The position numbers and the translations under genes are program-made. Shown piece by piece: positions 26,335 through 37,930 of a stretch of DNA of 64,000 nt; within the stretch, counting starts at the first letter, position 1; every line of letters starts with the position of its first letter. Origin of the DNA: Urechis unicinctus (taxonomy: Eukaryota; Annelida; Polychaeta; Xenopneusta; Urechidae); contig CM067355.1 of NCBI GenBank assembly GCA_034190875.2, positions 35,345,251-35,409,250 of the forward strand. The letters run 5' to 3'. Below the pieces are notes generated by a model. That model worked only from the letters and a program-made list of their open reading frames with translations. It was not told the origin of the DNA and ran no database searches.

Positions 26335-27018
26335 GAGAGAGCAGGGTGTTTGAGGAGAATGGGGTGTTCTGGGAGGATGGAGTGTTCTGTGAGAACGGAG
26401 TGTTCTTGGGAACTGTTTCTGGGAGAAAGGGGTGTTCTGGGAGAATGGGGTGTTCTGGGAGAACTGTTTCTGGGAGAACTGTTTCTGGGAGAACAGGGTG
26501 CTCTGGGAGTGTTCTGGGAGAAAGGGGTGTTCTGGGAGAACTGTTTCAGGGAGAAATGTTTCTGGGAGAACGGGGTGGGGTGCTCTGGGAGAATGGGGTG
26601 TTCTGGGAGAATGGGGTGTTCTGGGAGAACGGGGTGCTCCAGAAGAAAGGGGTTTTCCAGGAGAATGAGGTGTTCTATGAGAATGGGGTGTTCCAGGAGA
26701 ACAGGGTGTTCCAGGGAGACAGGGGGTTCAGGGAGAATGGGATGTTCTGGGAGAACGGGGTGTTCTGGGATAACAGGGTGTTCTTGGAGAATGGGGGGTT
26801 CTGGGAGAACAGGGTGTTCTGGGAGAATGGAGGGTGTTCTGGGAGAATGGGGTGTTCTGGGAGTATGGGGTGTTCTGGGAGAATGGGGTGTTCTGGGAGA
26901 ATGGGGTGTTCTGGGAGAACGGGGTGTTTTGGGAGAACAGGGTGTTCTGAGATAACAGGGTGTTCTTGGAGAACGGGGTGTTCCAGAAGAACAGGGTGTT
27001 CTGGGAGAACCGGTTGAC
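26335..27018 (+). repeat. 18-bp minisatellite
   Basis: About 38 units of GGTGTTCTGGGAGAATGG and variants. Because 18 is a multiple of three, several frames on both strands stay open, which explains the long ORFs here. In one plus-strand frame the hexapeptide is of GVLGEQ type, and that frame continues past the array into PVDCEDKLLSVPVDQGEGAD before a stop at about 27,148. Confidence 0.95.
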
Positions 27019-27050
27019 TGTGAAGACAAGCTGCTCAGTGTCCCAGTGGA

Positions 27051-27690
27051 TCAGGGTGAAGGTGCAGATGAAGACAGAGTAGATGTGCTGCCTCCTTCTG
27101 ATTGTCCAATCTCTACATCCAGCTTATATAAAGCACAATCTCGATAACTGTCTGTGAAATCATCCCACTTGAATTTACCGGAAGACAACAAGCTCCACGT
27201 GTACTTGCAAGGAAGATGGTAGTTGACCCAGCACACACAAACAAAAGAGCTTTCTTATATCCAGTCCGTACCAATTCCATCCTTGTGACGACTGAACATG
27301 GAACAGTTCTGCTGGAAGGCCATGGGTTGGCAGGAGACCTAGAGCATGGTGTACAAACACAATCACAAAGCATGATACAAACATGGGATGTCAGAGATTC
27401 TCTCCTTCAATTTGTCTTAGAGAGACAATTATTGGGACTTTATAGTCGTTTCCTCATACATTGTAAAAACCATATTGGGAAATAAACCCAACTTGAAAAC
27501 CACCTATTGTTGCAATAATCTCTTAGAGCTTTACTGTTAATATGAACGACATAGATAAACTTCATATGAACACCTCTTTCTAGACATGTGGAACCCGTTT
27601 TCCTCCCCGCTTAGCCACCTCTCCACAGCTTGCTCAGGAAATCGCAAAAGCACACGGCAGTCTGCACACAACAATAAGTTCTTGTCCATA
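27051..27690 (-). other. Coding-like minus-strand fragments
   Basis: Two stretches read like exons: 27,051-27,190 (SGKFKWDDFTDSYRDCALYK) and about 27,530-27,690 (DKNLLLCADCRVLLRFPEQA, with a Cys-x-x-Cys). They share strand and region with KDZ-like exons but no diagnostic motif is visible, and ORFs also run on the plus strand. Probably parts of the same transposon or an unknown gene. Confidence 0.25.
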
Positions 27691-27963
27691 CAAGAAAGCT
27701 AATACCTCGGTAAAATGTAGAATACTTCCAAGAAAACGGTAGGGATTGGGCACGGTGGAGTAGTTTTTATCATAAAATTTTAACAATCACTGATGAATTG
27801 CTTACTGTTGAACATTTCCAAAAGTTCTGTGCCATATATGAGATGATCCCCATCACATCTCCTGTGGTGCTGTCAGGCTCTATATTCCTTTCTCCTCACC
27901 GATCACAACTCACCTCAATACAAAGTAACATGCACTTAATTACTGAAACAGAGGATTAGCTGC

Positions 27964-28314
27964 TTAAAAGACACATTCAACCTCAGCATATAGTACACCA
28001 CGTAAATCACGCTCACATCGTTGATAGTAACTTGTCACCCAAGAATCTATGATACTGGAATAACTCATGGAATAAGTACTGCTATTCCAGTCAATCAATA
28101 TACTTGGCTTGGAGCTTGTGATGTTGAGTGATTGGATATGATTTGCCAGAGGGCAATTACTACTAATCATCTCATGCTTTGCCATGCATAATTCTAAGTT
28201 TGCAAGAACATAGAACAAGTTACCAATGTGTTGCTGAAATTTCCATGACATGTTTTTATCAGCAGCCTCAACTATAACTGAGTGTGAACAAGACGAATTC
28301 ACTGCCTGCTTCAT
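27964..28314 (-). CDS. Unrecognised 116-codon ORF
   Basis: Starts MKQAVNSSCSHSVIVEAADK and contains five cysteines and several N-x-S/T sites. There is no known domain and no clear splice context. It could be an exon of the minus-strand transposon gene or chance. Confidence 0.2.
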   Translation of the reverse strand: MKQAVNSSCSHSVIVEAADKNMSWKFQQHIGNLFYVLANLELCMAKHEMISSNCPLANHIQSLNITSSKPSILIDWNSSTYSMSYSSIIDSWVTSYYQRCERDLRGVLYAEVECVF

Positions 28315-28447
28315 CCCGGTCAGTTATTCCATTTCCACCGACTAAGCCACACTCCATAATTTGAAGTCACATACTTATGTTTGAATAATGAAGTGAAGGT
28401 TCTCTGAAGTTGTCAGATCCATTGTCCGGTTCCTCTACATCGTGGAA

Positions 28448-28915
28448 ATGCACAAGTCAATGGGGGAAGATGGTCACCAGGTATTGTGGGCGATTACCGT
28501 TCTTCTAATAATAGCTACAACAATACCACACATTAAAGCGCAAATGTATGATATTGGATTGCAATGTTACAGCTGCAAAGTTTCGCAGGAAATATCTTCT
28601 CCAAAGCAACGTTTTCCCTTCCCTTGCCATAATGGATTCCAGGATGCCAAAATGGTGATGGTCTCCTGTATGGCACTTGCAGTCCCCTCTTCGCCACACA
28701 CATTGCAACATGGTGTAATCGAAGTTGGAATTGACACACACAAAATTGCATATCATATTTGGTGGTATTGTACATGGCATCCAGGAGACAGACTTCCTGC
28801 CTGTAGCGGTAGAGCATGTCACACTGCCATCGGTTCTGGGCAACCAATAGGAAGTCACTGTTGTTGCACGATGTTACACGGCTGCAGAGCATACAAAGGC
28901 AACACCAGGGGTTAG
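28448..28915 (+). CDS. Secreted three-finger-like protein (Ly6 or activin-receptor ectodomain type)
   Basis: This ORF encodes about 155 residues. It begins with a signal peptide whose hydrophobic core is VLWAITVLLIIATTI. After probable cleavage near HIKAQ comes LQCYSC, the usual opening of a Ly6/uPAR-like domain. Later cysteines follow the pattern C-x33-C-x10-C-x4-C-x13-CCC-x5-C, ending SHCCCTMLHGC. The CCC triplet followed by a last Cys is typical of type II TGF-beta receptor ectodomains, and Ly6 domains end in a similar CC...C. Such domains bind secreted ligands or sit outside the membrane. No transmembrane segment or kinase is seen, and the ORF may be the first exon of a longer gene: GGG|GTTAGT at the end could be a donor. 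It lies on the strand opposite to the KDZ exons. Confidence 0.5.
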   Translation: MHKSMGEDGHQVLWAITVLLIIATTIPHIKAQMYDIGLQCYSCKVSQEISSPKQRFPFPCHNGFQDAKMVMVSCMALAVPSSPHTLQHGVIEVGIDTHKIAYHIWWYCTWHPGDRLPACSGRACHTAIGSGQPIGSHCCCTMLHGCRAYKGNTRG

Positions 28916-29218
28916 TGCGACAAGACAAATAGAAGTTCTTTTAAAGTTAGTAAAGTTATGAAAACAACACCTATAGGCAAGGATAACCTCATCTGAATCA
29001 ATTTTCAAAGGAAAACATTGAGTTCACATTATTAACAACAACAACAGTAAAACCAATGAATTGTTCCCTAAAAGCTGTCATCAACAAAAACAATTCCACA
29101 AGCAACACCTTACACTGATGACCTTATGAAGAGGCCAATAGGCCTTGAAGCTCAGGGGTCAAAGGTTAGGCAGAGCTGATATATTTCAGTATGCTAAGAC
29201 CCAATATTGTATTTGTAG

Positions 29219-29335
29219 GAGCTAGCTCACTTTATCAGAAAACTAGTCATAAGAAGAATACCAACGGACAGACGACCTGATGAAAAGGATGTACAGATGG
29301 ACACCAGAGCAAAGGTATATAATTGGCTGAGCAGG
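29219..29335 (+). CDS. Candidate exon on the same strand as the three-finger ORF
   Basis: The acceptor ATTGTATTTGTAG is followed by a fully open stretch, ELAHFIRKLVIRRIPTDRRP then DEKDVQMDTRAKVYNWLSR, and a donor CAG|GTAAAA. I do not recognise the domain. It lies about 300 bp downstream of the three-finger ORF, but the phases do not clearly join, so linkage is uncertain. Confidence 0.35.
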
Positions 29336-29989
29336 TAAAATTTCCCATCAATATTATCCCCCACTGAGGTTTACTTTGTACAAGCGGTTGTACAAGATTG
29401 AGAGAGTTTTCTCTAATAAAAGAGAGGCTAACAGTCAGGCAGGGCTGATTAGTAAGTCACAAACATCAGAGGTGTCTATGTGTGATTTCAGGCAGCTACC
29501 TTGCTTAGTGAGAAAGGTTGCCATCATAATTCATTCCTCATTGATTTCATATTGTACAAGAGATTTTTTAAACAGTTTGTAGGACTAATTTTAGGTTCAC
29601 AAGTCAACATATGAGGGTTACAGCGGTCGCGTCATAGGTCAACTGAGAGAAAACAATCTCCTTTTGCGCACACAGGGTAGACAAAGATCATTCAAGCTCT
29701 ATAAAGCTGCTTGTGGCACGACTTTTTCTCAAAACCATACAGGTCGAGCATTTGTACGAACGCATTTGTTCTTTCGTAGGGTGCAGTAGTAGCACCTACA
29801 AGTTGAACAATCAGAAGATAACTTTTTCTTAAGTCATTGAGGTGTATAAAATACTAACATGAGACCTTCACAACCTCAAATGTAAAAAGTGATGATATAT
29901 TCTTACAGTTTTTCAAGTGTACTAAATATACATAGGTACTTAATCATTTGTCAAACATACTGTGTTCATTCTATTGGACCCTCAGTTCC

Positions 29990-30135
29990 TTACAGACAAG
30001 CACACCTTTTCCAAGCCTGCCTCTCATGTCTGGCCAGCCTGACATACGTCACTCGCTGAGCCGTCTGGTACCTATTGTCACATTTCCAGGAACTCGGTCA
30101 GTGTCTCAGCTTGCACGTCAACAAACATCTTGACA
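29990..30135 (-). pseudogene. Coding-like fragments, possibly KDZ transposase
   Basis: The minus strand reads KMFVDVQAETLTEFLEM and, in a shifted frame, YQTAQRVTYVRLARHERQAW. A basic, aromatic segment such as RHERQAWKR occurs upstream of the cysteine-rich region in KDZ transposases. The evidence is composition and strand only. Confidence 0.25.
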
Positions 30136-30539
30136 ATTCCACAGATTATCATGAGCATTATGATGTAGCTTTATGTCATAACGTTCGTTTCCACAACATC
30201 CAGAGGCCAACTTTGGACTCCTCTCATATAAATATATGACCGATGTCATGTGATTGGTGACATCTATGGAGTATGTTATTATTTCCATATCATCCACGTG
30301 CTACAGGCCGTATGTAATTGTTATTATTAAGATTGGCATGACACTTGATCATGTAATAGTATAAACAAAATGTCAGAATGTTAAGTGCCGTGCATGCATA
30401 CCTGTGACAACATGTAACACATGATACATTTCAACCTCCAGTAAACCCAGTAAAGAAACTTGTATTCACAGCACAAGTAATGGTTAGTTAACAGGGCATT
30501 GATTTAGAGGACCAGACATTCCAGAGGACCATTGATATA

Positions 30540-30920
30540 AGAGGAACAGGGGACCAGAGGAACAGGATGCTTCAGAGGAACAGGGTAACAGGGTGTTCAG
30601 AGGAACAGGGTGTTCTTCAGAAGGGTGTGAACAGGATGCTCTGGGGTAACAGGGTACTTCAGAGGACCAGGTGCTCCAGAGAAACAGGATGCTTCAGAAG
30701 AACAGGGTGCTCCAGAGGAACAGGGTGCTCTAGAGGAACAGGATGCTCTGGGAACAGGGTGCTCCAGAGGAGCAGGGTGCTTCAGAGGAGCAGGGTGCTT
30801 CAGAGGAGCAGGGTGCTTCAGAGGAACAGGGTGCTCCAGAGGAACAGGGTGCTTCAGAGGAACAGGGTGCTTCAGAGGAACAGGGTGCACCAGGTTGTTC
30901 TGGGGAATAGGGTGTTGAAG
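30540..30920 (+). repeat. 18-bp minisatellite related to that at 26.3-27.0 kb
   Basis: About 20 units of GGAACAGGGTGCTTCAGA. One plus-strand frame gives acidic hexapeptides of GASEEQ/GAPEEQ type. The unit core, AACAGGGTG, matches the 26.3 kb array. Confidence 0.93.
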
Positions 30921-31466
30921 ATGAAGATCCAAAAGTGACATGCATAAAACAACATGAAGGACTTTAGCTGGTTTTCAATACTCAAAGTTGAAACAATGTT
31001 TCAAAGATGACGGTGTTACTGGAGATTCTCCATGTGCTGTTTGTGTGCTGTTTGTGCCAGACATTCACCTTGTTAATCTTGTCATGTTATTCTTTACAGC
31101 ACACTTCTTGTTTGGTCGTTCTTTCTCTAAACACAGAAACGGAGGAACTTGTATGCGATTGTTCCTGGTCGAACCATCTTTTGCCTTTTGTTTTGCTGCA
31201 CTGGTTTAGAGCAGCCCTCAGCGAGATGTCAATATACTCTGAACACTGCATGATCGACATCAAGTGGTGACTTATCACAATATCAAGAATATGTATTCAG
31301 AATCATTATATCTAAGTGTTAATCACTTATGTATATTAGATCTGGTTGTTATGCTGATCAATATTATAGTAACCACAGCGATGTATTGAGATGTATATAA
31401 AAATTGATGGAAACATAATTCATGCTTTAATCTTCACTTGGTTGTAATGATTGCTTCATAATACTC

Positions 31467-31697
31467 CTAAGATGCCAGAGGAGAAAAAAAGTATTCAAAC
31501 CAATATTCACCAAATGATGCCAGTGTTGATACTGAAATCACAACATATTGGCCTCCCTTGAACTTTGGAAATTGCAGCTTATACATTTCTACCCACCAGC
31601 CTATTCCTGACCTGGGCTCTTCAAGCCTTCCCATTATAATGAAGCTGCTTTTTGCAATCTGCAACCAATTCAATAGCATCGATGTGTAAGGTTTCAA
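31467..31697 (-). pseudogene. Possible discoidin (F5/8 type C)-like fragment
   Basis: The minus strand reads LNWLQIAKSSFIIMGRLEE and then GWWVEMYKLQFPKFKGGQ. This resembles the central part of F5/8 C domains (WLQVDL...GR...WV..YKLQ), which bind glycans or lipids on extracellular proteins. Neither the N-terminal nor the C-terminal part of the domain is found, so it is at best an isolated exon. Confidence 0.25.
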
Positions 31698-32413
31698 TTG
31701 TGGAATTATTCAATACCATTCAACAGGAATATAATTTGAATGAAGAATAATTGCATGCATTTCACTCCATAAGGTGATATTGTATCAAAGCTTTATCAAC
31801 CATTTTGAGGAACAAATGGTGGATTAGGTTTTGAAAGGATTCATCAAATGAGGTCTGACCGAAGCCTGACAACTTAGCGACCTCCGCTGTGAGGGATGGG
31901 TTGGTCAGTAGCCTCATCCTATCTGGGTCTCCATCCACCGTAGAGGCAGCCGACCAACAGAGATGGAATCCATCGTCTTATTATGAAGCACTAACGTACT
32001 CTAGCCAAAGCATCCAATCCAAGACCTGCTCAAACAAGGGCAAAACAAATGCTAGATCAAATTATTCTATACTTTTAGCTTTTATATTAGTTGAACAATA
32101 TATGTATTCGTAAATAAGTAAATATTGTCACAAACCTTTAGCAACTAGCCAAATATCATACTGGTGCTGCAGCTGCACAATATTTTCTGTCTGCATGGAT
32201 TTTACAAAAAGAAATCCAACATTGCATCTTGAGTTTTTTAATAAGTAATGACAGAGCTATGAAATAAGTCTTAATTGAAAATCATTTCACTTCCGATGCC
32301 TATCTGCGGCCATCTTGTCTACCTGGCCAAAGTCTTGCAGTATCTGCTCTGTTCCATCCTTCTAACTCCATGTGGTTGCTACCACCCAATTCATTACTCT
32401 GTAACATGCAAGG

Positions 32414-32417
<4 letters not shown>

Positions 32418-32465
<48 letters not shown>

Positions 32466-32466
32466 C
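32418..32466. repeat. (AT)n/(GT)n microsatellite
   Basis: A short compound dinucleotide run at the left edge of copy B. Copy A has an AT run at the same relative place (24,009-24,025). Confidence 0.9.
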
Positions 32467-32924
32467 ATGTAGTGCAATATATGGAATCTAGTTGTAAAAT
32501 ACACTGTATACATCTCTGTAGAGATGGTTTATTCTTATGCTTATATGCAGTTACATATAACATAGTATATTCATACTGTGAACATGTAACAAACATAAAC
32601 TGGTAAACAAATAGACACAAAGGTAAAGGTGATTAAACAACACTGTGCACCTTGTTGTAATGCCTTGAAGGTTGCTATAAATCTGTCATATCAGACCATG
32701 GCTATATTCCCAGATGGGCGATGCATTATGATGTAAACGGCTGCTGTCATCATGTTCATCCATTCATTAAATTTACAAGAATGTTGATGACAACAGAACA
32801 ACACTGTTATAAACAATCAAACATTAAATTATGCATACTCACACTCAAGTGTACTTAAACATTATGATGTAAATGTGAATTAAACCAACACCTCACTTCA
32901 ACTATGCAGTCAAAATTAAGGTTA

Positions 32925-35550
32925 AGAACGCGGTTTTCATCACTTCACCTGCGCTTAACTCTTAATCAAGAAAATCACCATCAGAACACTCTGCTTCCAA
33001 CTTTTCCCTACTTAATGATTCATTATGAGCCGGCCTCTCTGTCCTATATTGATGACATAAAGCATCAACGGACGGTGGTCTGTCATGAATGATTCATTAT
33101 GAGCCGGCCTCTCTGTCCTATATTGATGACATAAAGCATCAACGGACGGTGGTCTGTCATGAATGATTCATTATGAGCATATTGATGACATCCAACAGAC
33201 GGTGGTCTGTCATGAATGATTCTATGAGTCTCTGTCCTATATTGATGACATAAAGCATCAACAGACGGTGGTCTGTCATGAATGATTCATCATGGTCTGT
33301 CATGAATGATTCATTATGAGCCGGCCTCTCTGTCCTATATTGATGACATAAAGCATCAACGGACATGACGGTGGTCTGTCATGAATGATTCATTATGAGC
33401 CGGCCTCTCTGTCCTATATTGATGACATAAAGCATCAACAGACGGTGGTCTGTCATGAATGATTCATTATGAGCCGGCCTCTCTGTCCTATATTGATGAC
33501 ATAAAGCATCAACAGACGGTGGTCTGTCATGAATGATTCATTATGAGCATATTGATGACATAAAGCATCAACGGCGGTGGTCTCTGAATGATTCTGTCCC
33601 TCTCTGTCCTATATTGATGTCATAAAGCATAATGAATGATTCATTATGAGCCGGCCTCTCTGTCCTAGCATCAACAGACGGTGGTCTGTCATGAATGATT
33701 CATTATGAGCCGGCCTCTCTGTCCTATATTGATGACATAAAGCATCAACGGACGGTGGTCTGTCATGAATGATTCATTATGAGCCGGCCTCTCTGTCCTA
33801 TATTGATGACATAAAGCATCAACGGACGGTGGTCTGTCATGAATGATTCATTATGAGCCGGCCTCTCTGTCCTATATTGATGACATAAAGCATCAACAGA
33901 CGGTGGTCTGTCATGAATGATTCATTATGAGCCGGCCTCTCTGTCCTATATTGATGACATAAAGCATCAGCAGACGGTATATGAGCATAAAGCATCAGGA
34001 CGGTGGTCTGTCATGAATGATTCATTATGAGCCGGCCTCTCTGTCCTATATTGATGACATAAAGCATCAACAGACGGTGGTCTGTCATGAATGATTCATT
34101 ATGAGCCGGCCTCTCTGTCCTCTGTCCTATATTGATGACATAAAGCATCAACAGACGGTGGTCTGTCATGAATGATTCATTATGAGCCCTATATTGATGC
34201 CATCAACAGACGGTGGTCTGTCATGAATGATTCATTATGAGCCGGCCTCTCTGTCCTATATTGATGACATAAAGCATCAGCAGACGGTGGTCTGTCTGTC
34301 CTGAACATAAAGATCAACAGACGGTCATGATTCATTATGAGCCGGCCTCTCTGTCCTATATTGATGACATAAAGCATCATGGTCTGTCATGAATGATTCA
34401 TTATGAGCCGGCCTCTCTGTCCTAATTGATGACATAAAGCATCAACGACGGTGGTCTGTCATGAATGATTCATTATGAGCCGGCCTCTCTGTCCTATATT
34501 GATGACATAAAGAGCCGGCATGAATGATTCATTATGAGCCGGCCTCTCTGTCCTATATTGATGACATAAAGCATCAACAGACGGTGGTCTGTCATGAATG
34601 ATTCATTATGAGCCGGCCTCTCTGTCCTATATTGATGACATAAAGCATCAGCAGACGGTGGTCTGTCATGAATGATTCATTATGAGCCGGCCTCTCTGTC
34701 CTATATTGATGACATAAAGCATCAACGGACGGTGGTCTGTCATGAATGATTCATTATGAGCCGGCCTCTCTGTCCTATATTGATGACATAAAGCATCAAC
34801 AGACGGTGGTCTGTCATGAATGATTCATTATGAGCCGGCCTCTCTGTCCTATATTGATGACATCATCAACGGACGGTGGTCTGTCATGAATGATTCATTA
34901 TGAGCCGGCCTCTCTGTCCTATATTGATGATGACATAAAGCATCAACGGACGGTGGTCTGTCATGAATGATTCATTCATTATGACATAAAGCATGACGGT
35001 GGTCTGTCATGAATGATTCATTATGAGCCGGCCCTCTCTGTCCTATATTGATGACATAAAGCATCAACGGACGGTGGTCTGTCATGAATGATTCATTATG
35101 AGCCGGCCTCTCTGTCCTATATTGATGACATTATCAGCCGATTCATTATGAGCCGGCCTCTCTGTCCTATATTGATGACATAAAGCATCAACGGACGGTG
35201 GTCTGTCATGAATGATTCATTATGAGCCGGCCTCTCTGTCCTATATTGATGACATAAAGCATCAACAGACGGTGGTCTGTCATGAATGATTCATTATGAG
35301 CATCTCTGTCCTATATTGAGCCGGCCTCATTATGAGCCGGCCTGTGTCCTATATTGATGACATAAAGCATCAGCAGACGGTGGTCTGTCATGAATGATTC
35401 ATTATGAGCCGGCCTCTCTGTCCTATATTGATGACATAAAGCATCGACAGACGGTGGTCTGTCATGAATGATTCATTATGAGCCGGCCTCTCTGTCCTAT
35501 ATTGATGACATCAGACGGTGGTCTGTCATGAATGATTCAGACCGGCCTCT
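32925..35550. repeat. 74-bp satellite array
   Basis: About 33 units of about 74 bp, many perfect and some truncated or rearranged. Each unit contains TGAATGATTCATTATGAGCC, a palindromic-looking start, then TCCTATATTGATGACATAAA and ACGGTGGTCTGTCA. The array sits exactly between sequences that are contiguous in copy A (GCAGTCAAAA and TATGCATTTTTG), so it arose or inserted inside the transposon. Confidence 0.95.
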
Positions 35551-35564
35551 CGGCCATATGCACT

Positions 35565-35712
35565 TTTGTCTCAAGACACGTTCTTGTTCACTTACATGAC
35601 CTTTCAAGTATTCAACCAAAGTGGACATGTCTCGCCTGACCTCTTCTTCCTCCAATGCCCTCTCCTTCAAGAAGGCGCTGTCAAAAACTTGCCTCCTGGT
35701 TTGATGGCAACT
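35565..35712 (-). pseudogene. KDZ transposase-like exon, copy B (coiled coil)
   Basis: Homologous to the copy A exon at 24,440-24,553: FLKERALEEEEVRRDMSTLV, then EYLKGHVSEQERVLRQK. On the minus strand the frame runs on from here directly into the 74-bp satellite, so any native 3' end has been lost. Confidence 0.5.
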
Positions 35713-35794
35713 GGTAAATGAAGCTGCTGTCATTCACCTGGAGATAGGACTTATTATGAGTAAATACAGACAATGCATAGGCAGAATTGCTTCA

Positions 35795-35930
35795 AATATC
35801 TGATATAATCATCACATGTTATCACAAAGATCTGATATAACCATCGCATGTTATCACAAAGATCTGATATAACCATCACATATAATCACAAATGTCAGAT
35901 ATAACCATCACATGTTATCATAGAGATATT
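35795..35930. repeat. 32-bp repeat, four units
   Basis: Direct units with core GATATAACCATCACATGTTA. Not present in copy A. Confidence 0.8.
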
Positions 35931-35989
35931 ATAAATTCAATAAAGTGTTGTTGCAGTTACTTAGTGTATGATCCAGGGTGGAGTACACT

Positions 35990-36141
35990 TCAGCTTGGGG
36001 CGAGAATGTCCCCATACTCGAGGCGATGTGGGAAGAGACTGCTCCCAGAAGTAAACCGACTGTTGTACAGCTGCATTGAAGCGCGCAGACCTTTCACCAC
36101 ACGCTTGATTTGGCTGAAGATGTGATCGGCATCTGCTGGTC
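35990..36141 (-). pseudogene. KDZ transposase-like terminal exon, copy B
   Basis: Open on the minus strand from about 36,141 to a stop at 35,990: ADADHIFSQIKRVVKGLRAS, then MQLYNSRFTSGSSLFPHRLE and YGDILAPS. A pattern of basic helix, aromatic-Asn (YN), a short gap and a final aromatic-acidic motif is seen at the C-terminus of KDZ transposases. Copy A lacks this block. Confidence 0.45.
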
Positions 36142-36289
36142 TGGCTACAGAGTTATCGTTGTAGACATCATTTATCCGCAGTTAACTCAACTTGTTTATC
36201 ATCCATTATACTATAAACTTATTTGTTCTAGCTACCTGAATATCTCTGTTTTGTGGACATCAAGAAGTCCTTTTCTGCAGCTCGGTGCC

Positions 36290-36450
36290 TAATTTTCAAC
36301 AGTAATGTGATTTTGCCACCATTTTCAATAGTGATAATCTCTTGCTGAAACTTGAAGATAGCAGGTGGCCATCTTTGAATTTTCTACTTCTTCTCAATAC
36401 TTGTAAGCTTCTGATCCAACCTGTTATCAAATTGACATTGTCTTTGCAGA
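36290..36450 (-). pseudogene. KDZ transposase-like exon, copy B (degraded)
   Basis: Aligns with the copy A exon at 24,657-24,870. The QCQFDNRLDQKLTSIEKK frame is kept but then meets a stop near 36,387, so this copy is broken. Confidence 0.45.
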
Positions 36451-36674
36451 AGTTTACATACAAGGTGAGCTTAGCTGCGACCCTCATGGTGGTATCCAAA
36501 CCAAGCTGTCCTGACTGAAGCTCCATAACTTGTATGCTATAACAAACATTTGGTCAAAGAACATACACAACACTCTTACACCATAATTCATTACTGATCT
36601 GATAGGGTTATCAACTAGATGGAGAAATTCATATCATTATGTGCCAGAAATTACAATGATAAACAAATATATAC

Positions 36675-36760
36675 ATTGAAATAATTGTGACCTGTTTCTC
36701 TGCACTGATTGAAAAGTTTTGTGATTTTCTCTTCAGCAGCTTCTGCTTTCTTCATCCTGC
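36675..36760 (-). pseudogene. KDZ transposase-like exon, copy B
   Basis: On the minus strand an acceptor-like TTGGCAG is followed by MKKAEAAEEKITKLFNQCRE and a donor-like CAG|GTCACA. It is short, helical and charged. It occupies the place between the ERLWSYL exon and the coiled-coil exons. Confidence 0.35.
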
Positions 36761-36831
36761 CAACCAGCGAGTATTCTGTGTACATAAAAACCGAAATGTA
36801 TATAACTTTCTACAGTAAGTTAGTCCCACAC

Positions 36832-36996
36832 CTAGTTCTGTCGGCGTCTTTGTAGCATTACAATGAATGGCTGTGGCAAGCATTTCTCTAAGATGATGTG
36901 GTTGTGGTAACAAATGATCGCAGGTATGACCACAGGCGCTCCAGCTCTTCACCATCCATCAATCCAAAGCCTTCAAGCCAACATGGGTTCATTGTT
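36832..36996 (-). pseudogene. KDZ transposase exon with DGE-ERLWSYLR motif, copy B
   Basis: The minus strand reads LEGFGLMDGEELERLWSYLR followed by SF, then after a frame shift HHLREMLATAIHCN. The block GxGLxDGExxERLWSYLRxF is the most conserved signature of the KDZ transposase superfamily and includes an acidic catalytic residue. The downstream piece corresponds to the usual helix after it. The exon ends at CTAG|GTGTGG. The frame change inside shows that this copy is not functional as written. This exon is the main support for naming the element. Confidence 0.7.
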
Positions 36997-37119
36997 TACA
37001 TAGGTAAGGGTATGAAAATATACTTCAATTAATTATTGAAGCGAAAATATCTAAATAATTAATTACTTATAACTGGTTTCTGAAAGAAGTAATTGCACAA
37101 TGTACGTTTGCAATCCCCC

Positions 37120-37930
37120 TTGTGCATGGACTGCATGAACAGCATATGTCATCATGCTATTCAGTGCTATTTCATCTTTGCTACTGCTGCATGAACAGCA
37201 TATGTCATCTTTGCTATTTCAGTGACTGCATGAACAGCATATGTCATCTTTGCATTTCAGTGATGAACAGCATAAGCATGAACATGAACAGCATATGTCA
37301 TCTTTGCTATTTCAGTGACTGCATGAACAGCATATGTCATCTTTTGCTATTTCAGTGACTGCATGAACAGCATATGTCATCTTTGCTATTTCAGTGACTG
37401 CATGAACAGCATAATGTCATCTTTGCTATTTCAGTGACTGCATGAACAGCATATGTCATCTTTGCTATTTCAGTGACTGCATGAACAGCATATGTCATCT
37501 TTGCTATTTGACTGCAGTGTCATCTTTGCTATTTCAGCATGACATAAGCTTTTGCTATGAACAGCATATGTCATCTTTGCTATTTCAGTGACTGCATGAA
37601 CAGCATATGTCATCTTTGCTATTTCAGTGACTGCATGAACAGCATAAGTCATCTTTGCTATTTCAGTGACTGCATGCAGCATAAGTCATCTTTCATTTCA
37701 GTGACTGCATGAACAGCATATGTCATCTTTGCTATTTCAGTGACTGCATGAACAGCATATTTGCATTTCAGTTGCTATTCATCTTTGCTATTTCAGTGAC
37801 TGCATGAACAAGTCACTTCTGCATTTCAGTGACATGCATTATATATCTTTGCATTTCATTTGCATGGTGGAGGGAAAGTGACTGCATTTGCAATACAACT
37901 ATTTCATGACATGAACAGCATAAGTGGTTT
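37120..37930. repeat. 39-bp minisatellite
   Basis: About 20 units with core TTTGCTATTTCAGTGACTGC and ATGAACAGCATATGTCAT, degenerating at the right end. Present only in copy B. The unit contains a splice-acceptor-like TTTGCTATTTCAG on the plus strand. Confidence 0.93.

Noticed and set aside
26310-27029. 239-codon Pro/Ser/Thr-rich ORF on the minus strand
   Set aside because: The 18-bp repeat keeps frames open on both strands; composition varies only with the frame. No start context or splice signal supports it.
32925-35550. CRISPR-like array
   Set aside because: The 74-bp units are contiguous, with no unique spacers, and the genome is animal.
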